From NCBI GenBank assembly GCA_945788625.1, contig CALZMQ010000001.1:62001-126000 (forward strand): a stretch of DNA of 64,000 nucleotides, read 5' to 3'. The notes below the pieces were generated by a model. The model made no database searches, was not told where the DNA came from, and saw only the letters and a list, made by a program, of their open reading frames with translations. Made by a program: the position numbers and the translations under genes. The DNA comes from an uncultured Woeseiaceae bacterium (GTDB taxonomy: Bacteria; Pseudomonadota; Gammaproteobacteria; Steroidobacterales; Woeseiaceae). The stretch's first letter is position 1. Each line of letters opens with the position of its first letter. Positions 29,165 to 37,067 of the stretch are shown one piece after another.

Positions 29165-29391
29165 TCCCAACCCTCAATACCTAGGCCTGCACATAATATA
29201 AAGCAATTGGCATACCAACACTCCATCAATTTGATTTCGTAAGTGTTTTCCGAGCCCGCAGCCGGTGCTCCGGGCCATTATGTATAGAAAACCGACAATT
29301 CCGGCGATATTCACTTTGGAGCAGACGCAATTAAGAGCGATAATCGCGACGCAACGGTGGGAACGCCATACCGAGGAGCGAGACGGGGACT

Positions 29392-30609
29392 ATGAAGGGT
29401 TATACAGGCGTGCTTCCAAACGGAGAGGCAATTCACTACGTCGACCGAAAACGCTGGTTGTGGTTGCTGTCCGTCGCTTATCCCTTGCAGCCATTCGTTG
29501 CGATCTGGCTGCATGCGTCGAGCGGCAACGAACTCTGGTTCCTACTGCCGCTCGTTTCCAATTACCTCATCGCGCCGGTGCTGGACTGGGCCATTGGCGA
29601 AGACAGGAACAACCCGCCCGAAGAAGTGGTCATGCAGCTCGACCAGGATCTCTACTACCGACGACTGACCTATATCGTCGTGCCGCTGCACTTCATCACG
29701 ATGTTGGGCGCCGCCTGGTACGCCGCCACACAGTCGCTGAGCTGGTGGGCATTCGCGATACTCGCTGCAGTCGCGGGCATAACTGCGGGATTTGCGATCA
29801 ACACCGGACACGAACTGGGTCACAAGAACTCCAAGCTCGAGAAGACCCTGGCCAAGATAGTCCTTGCCGTGCCCGCGTACGGCCATTTCTCCCTCGAGCA
29901 CAATCGCGGCCATCATAAAGACGTGTCGACGCCGTCGGATCCGGCCAGCGCTCGCATGGGCGAGAGCATCTACAAGTTCGCAATGCGCGAAATCCCCGGC
30001 GCGTTTCGCCGCGCCTGGCAGATCGAAAATGAACGTCTGACGAGCCGCGGTAAACCTGTCTGGCATCCGGGCAACGTCATTTTGCAGTCGTATGCGATCA
30101 GCGCCGCGATCAGCGTCGGGCTGCTACTGCTGTTCGGGTGGAAGGTGATCCCGTTCCTCGTCATTCACAACGTGTTCGCCTATTGGCAACTGACGAGCGC
30201 CAACTACATCGAGCATTACGGCCTCCTGCGGGAACGCGACGTCAAGGGCAGGTACGAGCGTTGCCAGCCGCATCACTCCTGGAACAGCAATCACATCCTC
30301 AGCAACCTGGTGCTGTTTCATCTCGAGCGGCATTCCGATCATCATACCCATCCGCTGCGGCGCTACCAGTCGCTGCGCCATTTCGACGATCTCCCGTCAT
30401 TGCCCAACGGCTATTTCGGCATGTACGTGCTTGCCTACATTCCGTGGCTCTGGTTTCGCGTCATGGACAAGCGGCTGATGGCCCTGCCACATGTGCAGGG
30501 CGACCTCGACAAAGTGAATATAGACCCCGACGCGGCGGGAGCGATATTCCTGAAGTGGGGTCGCGACAAGATGGTTGAACCGACGATAACCGACATGCCG
30601 GGTATCTAG
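29392..30609 (+). CDS. alkB: Alkane 1-monooxygenase (AlkB family)
   Basis: Integral-membrane non-heme di-iron hydroxylase for terminal oxidation of medium-chain alkanes (405 aa). All four His clusters are present: HELGHK near residue 140, EHNRGHHK near 168, NYIEHYGL near 270 and LERHSDHHTHP near 311. Six hydrophobic segments are visible. It starts at ATG 29392 after AGACGGGGACT. No rubredoxin or rubredoxin reductase gene is adjacent, so electron donors must lie elsewhere. The 227 bp upstream hold no gene and should carry divergent promoters. Confidence 0.95.
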   Translation: MKGYTGVLPNGEAIHYVDRKRWLWLLSVAYPLQPFVAIWLHASSGNELWFLLPLVSNYLIAPVLDWAIGEDRNNPPEEVVMQLDQDLYYRRLTYIVVPLHFITMLGAAWYAATQSLSWWAFAILAAVAGITAGFAINTGHELGHKNSKLEKTLAKIVLAVPAYGHFSLEHNRGHHKDVSTPSDPASARMGESIYKFAMREIPGAFRRAWQIENERLTSRGKPVWHPGNVILQSYAISAAISVGLLLLFGWKVIPFLVIHNVFAYWQLTSANYIEHYGLLRERDVKGRYERCQPHHSWNSNHILSNLVLFHLERHSDHHTHPLRRYQSLRHFDDLPSLPNGYFGMYVLAYIPWLWFRVMDKRLMALPHVQGDLDKVNIDPDAAGAIFLKWGRDKMVEPTITDMPGI

Positions 30610-30691
30610 GCACGGCATACGAAGACTTTCTGCAGGAAACCGCCAGATTCCGGGTCCGCACGCCGCTCGGCCCGGGTTTACGATCGCAGTG

Positions 30692-31516
30692 ATGAATGCG
30701 CATCGTCCGGCCACCAGGAACGTAGTTGCCGTCATGCTCGCGGTGACCGCGGCCCTGTTCGCCCGGTCCTGGTTGCAGACCGAATTACACGCCGACGGTC
30801 TGCAGAGAGACCATGCCGCGGACCTGTCATTCCTGGTCGTGTCACCAATCCTGCTGCTGTTGTTGTTTCCCGTGCTGCGCAGCGACAAGGGATTCCTTCT
30901 GGACCTGTTTCGGCGCGACGCCATCACCTTACGGATGGTAACGACTGCGATCCTTATTGGCGTGCTCGTCCGGCTGACCTGGTGGAGCCAACTGGTCGCG
31001 GGAATTTCTTTCGGCGTCTACCGAAGCGACTATCCGCTGGCGCTCGAAGGGCCCCGGTTTGCTTTCCAATGCGATGCGCCGGGAATCGTTGCGCTCGGTT
31101 TCCTGGTCATGGCGGTGCTCGTGCCGGCTGTCGAAGAGCTGAGCCATCGCGGCTATGTCCAGACGGCGTTGTCGCACCATGGGCCGTTGGTGGCGATCGC
31201 GATTTCGGCCGCAGTGTTCACCGTTTTTCACCGACCCGGCAACTGGTATTTTATTTTTTTTGCCGGTGTCGTCTTCGGCGCTCAATACTGGAGCGCCCGG
31301 TCGCTCTGGCCTTCCATGATCACTCACGCGACAATCAATGGACTCATCCAGGTCGACTGGCGCTGTCTCAACGGGCAATGGAACCCACCGGCATCCGATT
31401 TGCCGCTCTGGCAATTCGGCATCCCGGCCCTGCTCACGCTGGTACTGTCGGTTGTATTGACTGGCTGGTTGGCGCTCGGCAGGAACAACCGGGGCGGAGA
31501 TCCGCCCCGGCGCTAG
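30692..31516 (+). CDS. CPBP-family intramembrane metalloprotease
   Basis: Membrane protein of 274 aa with about seven helices. CPBP motif 1 is EELSHR near residue 149, motif 2 is VFTVFH near 175 and motif 3 is THATIN near 211, so the metal site looks intact. The start is ATG 30692; a GTG lies just before it. The gene is convergent with a small double-glycine-leader peptide gene whose stop lies 5 bp away. In other bacteria CPBP proteins accompany class II bacteriocins as immunity or processing factors; a functional link here is inference. Confidence 0.85.
   Translation: MNAHRPATRNVVAVMLAVTAALFARSWLQTELHADGLQRDHAADLSFLVVSPILLLLLFPVLRSDKGFLLDLFRRDAITLRMVTTAILIGVLVRLTWWSQLVAGISFGVYRSDYPLALEGPRFAFQCDAPGIVALGFLVMAVLVPAVEELSHRGYVQTALSHHGPLVAIAISAAVFTVFHRPGNWYFIFFAGVVFGAQYWSARSLWPSMITHATINGLIQVDWRCLNGQWNPPASDLPLWQFGIPALLTLVLSVVLTGWLALGRNNRGGDPPRR
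31489..31510. terminator. 10-bp GC stem-loop between convergent genes
   Basis: CCGGGGCGGA at 31489-31498 pairs perfectly with TCCGCCCCGG at 31501-31510 around a 2-base loop. It lies at the very end of the CPBP gene and 11 bp past the stop of the leader peptide gene, so it could terminate either. No strong T-run is present. Confidence 0.4.
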
Positions 31517-31521
31517 GCGTA

Positions 31522-31713
31522 TCACAAGGCGTCTGCGACGCGCTCCATGATGTGAGAAGCCGCCTCGACCAGCCCCTCGTAGATGTTGATGATGTCCTCA
31601 CCAACCGTTGTCGTGTCCGAAATGCCGCCGTAATCGTTGCTGCCGTCGTCGGCCGAGCACGAACCCGTCCCGCCCGAAACGAAATCCACTTCGCTCATCG
31701 TCAATTCTCGCAT
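31522..31713 (-). CDS. Double-glycine-leader peptide (bacteriocin/RiPP-precursor-like), 63 aa
   Basis: A 63-aa peptide starting at ATG 31711-31713, with a strong AAGGAG 8 bases upstream. The N-terminus MRELTMSEVDFVSGG fits the double-glycine leader consensus (Leu/Met at -12, Glu-Val/Leu pair, Val-Ser-Gly-Gly) used by class II bacteriocins and cleaved by PCAT/peptidase C39 transporters. The remaining 48 residues are acidic, Gly/Ser/Asp-rich, with one Cys, and end in an amphipathic helix (EDIINIYEGLVEAASHIME). No transporter lies in the window. The gene may encode a bacteriocin-like or signalling peptide. Confidence 0.75.
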   Translation of the reverse strand: MRELTMSEVDFVSGGTGSCSADDGSNDYGGISDTTTVGEDIINIYEGLVEAASHIMERVADAL

Positions 31714-31928
31714 TCTTCAATCTCCTTTTGATTCATCGTTGGCTGCGCATCCTGCGCAGTTTCAAAGTACCGCCGTGTACGCGGCTTCGCCGCTGCAGAA
31801 ATACCGGGTTTTGGCCATATTTGACATAAAACAGCTCAATACGCCGGGCTGTGATCCGTCGCACAGTCCACGATGAGACTCGCGTATACCCTCTGACCTG
31901 TACTCGTTTGGGCTATTCGGGAATAGAC

Positions 31929-32600
31929 ATGAAATCCACGTTTTGCAGGGCGGCACTGGCGGCGCTCGTACTTTTCTCATTCGGCACGGCAAGCGCCGAT
32001 TTCGGAGTCGGCGTCAAGGCAGGCACGCTCGGGCTGGGCATCGAGGGCCGCTGGAGCCCCATACCCTGGTTCGACGTTCGCGTGGGCGGCAGCAGTTACG
32101 AATACGACGACAGCGGTTCACAGGCCGGTATCGGCTACAACGGCACATTCTCTCTGGACAACTACTATGCGACCGGCAATTTCAACTTCCCGGTGAGCCC
32201 GTTCCGCCTCACTGCCGGTGCATTCTCGAACGGCAATGAATTCAGCCTGGTTAGCCGCGACACGGGCGGCGCAAATTTCAATATCGGCAACGACACTTTC
32301 AGCGCCGCCGATGTCGGCACCCTGCAAAGCGTCACCTCCTTCGGCAGCACCGCGCCGTATCTCGGCGTCGGATTCGACTTCGAGGCATTCGGTAAAGTCG
32401 GCCTGAATCTCGATTTTGGCGTGCTCTGGCAAGGCGAGCCCGACGTCACACTCGAGGCGACCGGCCTCGCCTCCGCTCCACCGGCCGTGCAGTCATTGCT
32501 GCAACCGGCGCTGGAGGTCGAACGCCTCGAACTCGAAGACGAGATGAGCGATTTCAAGGCGTGGCCCGTCGTGTCCCTGGCGTTCGTCTACAACTTCTAG
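31929..32600 (+). CDS. Outer-membrane beta-barrel protein
   Basis: A 223-aa exported protein. It starts at ATG 31929 (MKSTFCRAALAALVLFSFGT), with the signal ending about ASA. The mature part alternates hydrophobic and polar residues with Gly and aromatic ends (RVGGSSYEYDDSG, then LGVGFDFEAFGKVGLNLDFG) and closes with the strand VVSLAFVYNF, whose terminal Phe is the BAM recognition signature. It resembles small 8-10-strand barrels; no specific family was recognised. The 215 bp upstream separates it from the divergent leader-peptide gene and should carry both promoters. Confidence 0.8.
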   Translation: MKSTFCRAALAALVLFSFGTASADFGVGVKAGTLGLGIEGRWSPIPWFDVRVGGSSYEYDDSGSQAGIGYNGTFSLDNYYATGNFNFPVSPFRLTAGAFSNGNEFSLVSRDTGGANFNIGNDTFSAADVGTLQSVTSFGSTAPYLGVGFDFEAFGKVGLNLDFGVLWQGEPDVTLEATGLASAPPAVQSLLQPALEVERLELEDEMSDFKAWPVVSLAFVYNF

Positions 32601-32617
32601 CAGCACCTCGCGCCGAT

Positions 32618-33970
32618 CTAGCCCCTGCGATCCAGCCATCCCGAGATGGCGATACCGAGTCGCAGATACTTCAGCCGCATACGCGCAAGCGGGTACTTGC
32701 GGCCGAGGCCACGGACGAGCTCCGGCAGTTGCGGCTCACTGCCCGTTCCAATCCAGTCTGCGAGTTGCTTCCCGGCCCAGGTGGCGGTATTGACGCCGTT
32801 ACCGTGGTAGCCGTGGCCGAACCAGACGCCGGGGTCGTCCTGCAGACGCCCCACGGCCGGGCACCGCTTGCTCGTCATGCAGATCAGTCCGTGCCAGCGG
32901 TAGTCGATGTCGACGCCCGACCACTCGGGCCACATACGGTGCATCGTCGCGATGATGTCGTTGTAGGTGTCTGCCTCGCCCTGGACATGCCCTTTCGTGT
33001 GCCCGCGGCCCCCGAACAGAAATCGATCGTCGGGCAATAGCCGGTAGTAATTCAGAATACGGCGGGCATTGATCACCGGGTCTTCGGTTTGCCATCGATG
33101 AGCGAGTTTCTCCGCCCCGGTCAATGGCCGCGTGACGACGATCGCGCTGACGACAGGCATGGTCCGCCCATAGAACCCTGGATAGAGCCCCTCCGGCATG
33201 AATCCATTGGTCGCGAACAGCACTCGGCGGGCATTGAGCGTCCCGCCGGCCGTCACGAGCAGGTGCGCGCCGTCGGCGGCTTTACTCCATTCCAGCACTT
33301 CGCTGCGCTCGTGCAGCGTCGCTCCACGGCGAGCGGCAGCATTGGCGAGGCCGCGACAGTAGCGCAACGGGTGCAGGCCAAAAGTCGGCCGTGAAATCAT
33401 GGCGCCGAACTGCTCGGTGGAGTCGTAATATCGCTCCCGAACCTCGTCGGCCGAAAGGATCTCCGCGTCGATCCCGAGCGTTCCGCGAAGTAGCTTGCAA
33501 TCGGTTTTCACTCCCTCGAACGCCTTTGCCGTATGCGCGACCTCCACCTCCGCGTTGCCCTGCGCCAGGATGTCTATTCCCTCGTCGCCGGCGATCTCCC
33601 TGACGAGTTCGACAGCCTCGACCTGGGAGCGGTAGTAGTCCCTCGCTTTCTCCGCACCAAAGAGCTTGATGAGCTCGCGGCCATGCACGCCCGTTCCGCC
33701 CATGGTGCAGAATCCGCCGTTGCGGCCCGACGCACCCCAGCCAAAGTGGCCGGCTTCGAGGACCCGCACGTCGATATCGTGATCCCGGGCAAGATGCAGC
33801 GCGGCGGACAGCCCCGTGTAGCCGCCACCGATGATTGCCACGTCGCAGGACTCGGATGATGTCAGCGGACTGGCGGTAACCCCGACTTCGCTCGCCGTTG
33901 CCTCCCAGTAACTCGGCTGCGGTCGGTCGAACTGATACAGATTGTCGTCGTAGAGCCGCTTTACGGACAT
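32618..33970 (-). CDS. FAD-dependent amine/amino-acid oxidoreductase (PuuB/DAO family)
   Basis: A 450-aa DAO-fold flavoprotein. The dinucleotide motif CDVAIIGGGYTGLSAALHLA lies near residue 45, and HFGWGASGRNGGFC, typical of gamma-glutamylputrescine-oxidase-like enzymes, follows. HGLICMTSKRCPAVGRL near residue 375 is the C-terminal substrate block. It is the last of three genes transcribed leftward (transporter, PLP decarboxylase, oxidase; 7-bp gap). Deamination of an amine or small amino acid is inferred; the substrate is unknown. Confidence 0.9.
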   Translation of the reverse strand: MSVKRLYDDNLYQFDRPQPSYWEATASEVGVTASPLTSSESCDVAIIGGGYTGLSAALHLARDHDIDVRVLEAGHFGWGASGRNGGFCTMGGTGVHGRELIKLFGAEKARDYYRSQVEAVELVREIAGDEGIDILAQGNAEVEVAHTAKAFEGVKTDCKLLRGTLGIDAEILSADEVRERYYDSTEQFGAMISRPTFGLHPLRYCRGLANAAARRGATLHERSEVLEWSKAADGAHLLVTAGGTLNARRVLFATNGFMPEGLYPGFYGRTMPVVSAIVVTRPLTGAEKLAHRWQTEDPVINARRILNYYRLLPDDRFLFGGRGHTKGHVQGEADTYNDIIATMHRMWPEWSGVDIDYRWHGLICMTSKRCPAVGRLQDDPGVWFGHGYHGNGVNTATWAGKQLADWIGTGSEPQLPELVRGLGRKYPLARMRLKYLRLGIAISGWLDRRG

Positions 33971-33977
33971 GAAAATC

Positions 33978-35348
33978 TCACGCGGAGCGCTGTGCTATCG
34001 CCAGAATCGCATCGAGGCTCTTATCGACGTCCGCCACGGTTGTCGACCAGTTACAGACACTGATGCGCATCGCAGTACGTCCTTGCCAGACCGTGACGCC
34101 ACACCAGCACGTGCCGTCCTTCTGAATCTCGTCAATAATCCTGCGATTCGTAGCATCGTCCCCAAACGATACCAGCACCTGGTTCAGGACCACATCGTTC
34201 AGTACCTCGAATCCGGCCTCGTGCAGTCGCGCCGCGAAGCGCCGCGCGTTGCTGCAACTGCGATCGATCATCGCGGCGACGCCTTGCCTCCCCAGGGACT
34301 TCAATGCGGCCCAGACATCCACGCCACGCGCGCGGCGCGACAGTTCCGGCGTGTAATCCGACGGGTTGCGGAATTCGCTGTGCGTCATCAGGTAATCCGC
34401 CGTGATCGACATCGCCGATTTCAGGGCTGCGCCGTCTCGCACAAAGGCGATGCCACTATCGTACGGCACGTTCAGCCACTTGTGAGCGTCCGTCGCCCAG
34501 GAATCGGCGCTCTGCATGCCCGCACAAAGATGCTGGCGGTCGGGCGACGCCGCGGCCCAGAGCCCAAACGCACCATCAACGTGTACCCAGGCACCTTTCG
34601 GTTTGACGGCGTCGCAAATATCCGCTACCGGATCGAATGCTCCGGTGTTGAGGTTTCCGGCCTGCGTGCAAACAATGGCCGGCCCGTCCAGAGCCGGGAG
34701 CTTCGACGCGTCCATGCGTCCCTGCCTGTCGACAGGCACCTCGATCGCTCGTTTTCGACCGAATCCGAGCAGCCCCAGCGATTTGATCAGGGTCGGATGC
34801 GCCTCTGCGCCAATCAGTACGGTCACCGGAGGTGCATCGAGCAGCCCGTCCGCCTCCACGTCCCACCCGATATCCGCGTAGATCCGGTTGCGTGCGGCCG
34901 CGAGTGACGTGAAGTTCGCCACCGTCGCACCCGTCACGAAAGCCGCAGCGGAGTCCGAAGGCAGACCGAAAAGCTCGATCATCCAGTTCATTGCGACGCG
35001 CTCGAGCGTTGCCACGGCGGGAGTGATTTCGTGCATGACGACGTTCTGATCCCACGCCGTCGTCAGCCAGTTACTCGCAACCGTGACGGGCAAAGAGCCG
35101 CCGATGACGAAGCCGAAATAACGCGGGCTGGTCATCGTCATTGTCGCCGGCGAACCGATTTCGTCCAGCAGTGCGATGACGTCGCCGTCCGAGGTACCCA
35201 CATCGGGCATTGGCTCGACAAACTGCTGCACATCGGCCAGCGCTTTCTTCGATGGCGCAACGGCGCGATCGACGCTTGCCTCTCGGTAGCGAATGCCGAA
35301 CCTGGCAGCGTCTTCGAGCAGGCGACGTGATCGGGTTTTGTCATTCAT
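33978..35348 (-). CDS. PLP-dependent decarboxylase (aromatic-amino-acid/glutamate decarboxylase family)
   Basis: Group II PLP decarboxylase of 456 aa. The PLP-stacking and aldehyde site is seen in DSWATDAHKWLNVPYDSGI, with the Schiff-base Lys near residue 292. The pyridine-nitrogen Asp is in AWVHVDGAFGLWAA. The N-terminal TSPRYFGFVIGGSLPVTVAS block is shared with DDC-like enzymes. It sits between a transporter (6-bp gap) and an FAD oxidase (7-bp gap). The product of decarboxylation may feed the oxidase; the substrate amino acid cannot be assigned. Confidence 0.9.
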   Translation of the reverse strand: MNDKTRSRRLLEDAARFGIRYREASVDRAVAPSKKALADVQQFVEPMPDVGTSDGDVIALLDEIGSPATMTMTSPRYFGFVIGGSLPVTVASNWLTTAWDQNVVMHEITPAVATLERVAMNWMIELFGLPSDSAAAFVTGATVANFTSLAAARNRIYADIGWDVEADGLLDAPPVTVLIGAEAHPTLIKSLGLLGFGRKRAIEVPVDRQGRMDASKLPALDGPAIVCTQAGNLNTGAFDPVADICDAVKPKGAWVHVDGAFGLWAAASPDRQHLCAGMQSADSWATDAHKWLNVPYDSGIAFVRDGAALKSAMSITADYLMTHSEFRNPSDYTPELSRRARGVDVWAALKSLGRQGVAAMIDRSCSNARRFAARLHEAGFEVLNDVVLNQVLVSFGDDATNRRIIDEIQKDGTCWCGVTVWQGRTAMRISVCNWSTTVADVDKSLDAILAIAQRSA

Positions 35349-35354
35349 GATTCT

Positions 35355-36560
35355 TCAGTCCTGTATCGCGACCGCCGCACGATCGAGCAACGGTTCTTTC
35401 CTCACGACAAACAAGCCGACGCAGATGGCGATCAGCATCGGCATCGGAATCAGCAGCAACGTGTTCCAGCCGAAATAATGCATGACGGTGCCCGCGAGTA
35501 AGGACGCCGTGGCGGATGTCCCGAAGACCAGAAACTCGTTGACTGCCTGGGCCCGGAAGCGTTCCGCCATGGAATACGTGTACGTCAGCAGGGTCGTTCC
35601 TCCGACGTACAGGAAGTTCCAGCCGACTCCGAGCAGCACGAGCGCCCACCAGTAGTGCAGGTACGAGTGACCCTGTAGTCCGATCACTGACGCCGCCAGC
35701 AATCCAAACGCGCCGACGAACATCAGGCGCGTAACGCCCACTTTCTCAATAAGAAATCCGGCCGCGAGGGACGGCACGTACATGCCCAGCACATGAGCGC
35801 GAATGACGGACATCGTCTGGTCGAGCGAAAAGCCGTCGTTGACGTTCATACTGATAGGCGTCGCTGTCATGATGAGCGTCATCAGACCGAAACCGACAGT
35901 GCCTCCGAGAACGGCGACGATGAACAACGGCTGTCGGACGATGTTGCCCAGTGGGCGTTCCGTCTGCAGTTCTTCCTGATCCGCGTGTTCGCGGGCCGGT
36001 CCGAGAAATTGCATCAGTCCCGCCTGTACGACGAAGAGCGCGCACAGCACGAGCATCGTTCCGGCGAATGGAATGGACCCTACCCACCCTTGACCCTGTG
36101 TTGCCAGGAATTTGCCGACAAATGCGGCTCCGATCGACCCCACCAGCACGAACGAAACCGCGCGCGCAACGTAAATCGGCCGCACACTCTCGGCCGCCGC
36201 GTAACGGTACTGCTGCGTGAATGCCATGTTGACACCAAACAGCATCGTCGCAACGACGAACAGCCAGAAGCTCGATTGCTTCAGCGCGGCGACGGCGATG
36301 AGTACGGCGATCGCCGCCGACACGGATGCGATGGCAAAACCCTTGCGCCGGCCTATCCTGCGCATCAGCATGGTAGCGGGAATCGTCGTCGCCGCGATCG
36401 ATACGACCATCATCGACAGCGGTAGCGTCGCGAGCGCCTTGTTTGTGCTCAGCATCGTCCCGATGATCCCGCCAAGCCCGACCATCACGATCGATCCACT
36501 CGTCGAAATCAACTGGCAAACGACGAGAATAAAGAGGTTGCGCACTTGCAAAGGCCCCAC
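35355..36560 (-). CDS. MFS transporter
   Basis: Twelve-helix major facilitator of 401 aa. The loop after helix 2 reads MRRIGRRKGF, a variant of the MFS signature. It starts at GTG 36558-36560; nearby TTG 36551 and GTG 36545 are alternatives and no clear ribosome site distinguishes them. It is the first gene of the operon with the PLP decarboxylase and FAD oxidase, so uptake or export of their substrate is a reasonable inference. Confidence 0.88.
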   Translation of the reverse strand: MGPLQVRNLFILVVCQLISTSGSIVMVGLGGIIGTMLSTNKALATLPLSMMVVSIAATTIPATMLMRRIGRRKGFAIASVSAAIAVLIAVAALKQSSFWLFVVATMLFGVNMAFTQQYRYAAAESVRPIYVARAVSFVLVGSIGAAFVGKFLATQGQGWVGSIPFAGTMLVLCALFVVQAGLMQFLGPAREHADQEELQTERPLGNIVRQPLFIVAVLGGTVGFGLMTLIMTATPISMNVNDGFSLDQTMSVIRAHVLGMYVPSLAAGFLIEKVGVTRLMFVGAFGLLAASVIGLQGHSYLHYWWALVLLGVGWNFLYVGGTTLLTYTYSMAERFRAQAVNEFLVFGTSATASLLAGTVMHYFGWNTLLLIPMPMLIAICVGLFVVRKEPLLDRAAVAIQD

Positions 36561-36641
36561 TGATCCGGATCATGAAGGGCGCATTCTCACATATTCACCG
36601 CGATAGCGCCGAGCCGCTTTCGCCCGCCCGACAAGACGATC

Positions 36642-37067
36642 GTGGACACACTTGATATCACAGAGCAACTCAGCATCCCGATGACCGACATCGAGATGAC
36701 GGCCGTGCGCTCGCAGGGCGCCGGCGGGCAAAATGTCAACAAAGTTGCCACGGCCATTCACCTGCGCTTCGACATTCGCAACTGCGATGCGCTTCCCGAA
36801 CGCGTGAAATCGAAATTGCTGGCAATGAGCGATCAGCGAATAAACACGGACGGCGTGTTGATCATCAAATCGCAGCAATACCGCAGCCAGGATCGCAACC
36901 GGCAGGTAGCGTTACAGCGGCTTGCGGAGCTGTTGCAGGAAGCGCTACAGGAGCAGAAGCCGAGAATTCCGACGCGGCCGGGAAAGAAAGCGAAGCAGAA
37001 ACGCCTCGATGCAAAAAGCCGTCGCGGCGCCATCAAGAAATCGCGCAGCCGGCCGGCAGAGGACTAG
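36642..37067 (+). CDS. arfB: Alternative ribosome-rescue factor ArfB (YaeJ)
   Basis: Peptidyl-tRNA hydrolase that rescues stalled ribosomes (141 aa). The catalytic GGQ lies in AVRSQGAGGQNVNKVATAIH near residue 28. The C-terminal tail is basic and disordered (RPGKKAKQKRLDAKSRRG), which in this family enters the empty mRNA channel. It starts at GTG 36642. Its stop overlaps the stop of the convergent CadC-like gene by 4 bp. Confidence 0.95.
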   Translation: MDTLDITEQLSIPMTDIEMTAVRSQGAGGQNVNKVATAIHLRFDIRNCDALPERVKSKLLAMSDQRINTDGVLIIKSQQYRSQDRNRQVALQRLAELLQEALQEQKPRIPTRPGKKAKQKRLDAKSRRGAIKKSRSRPAED

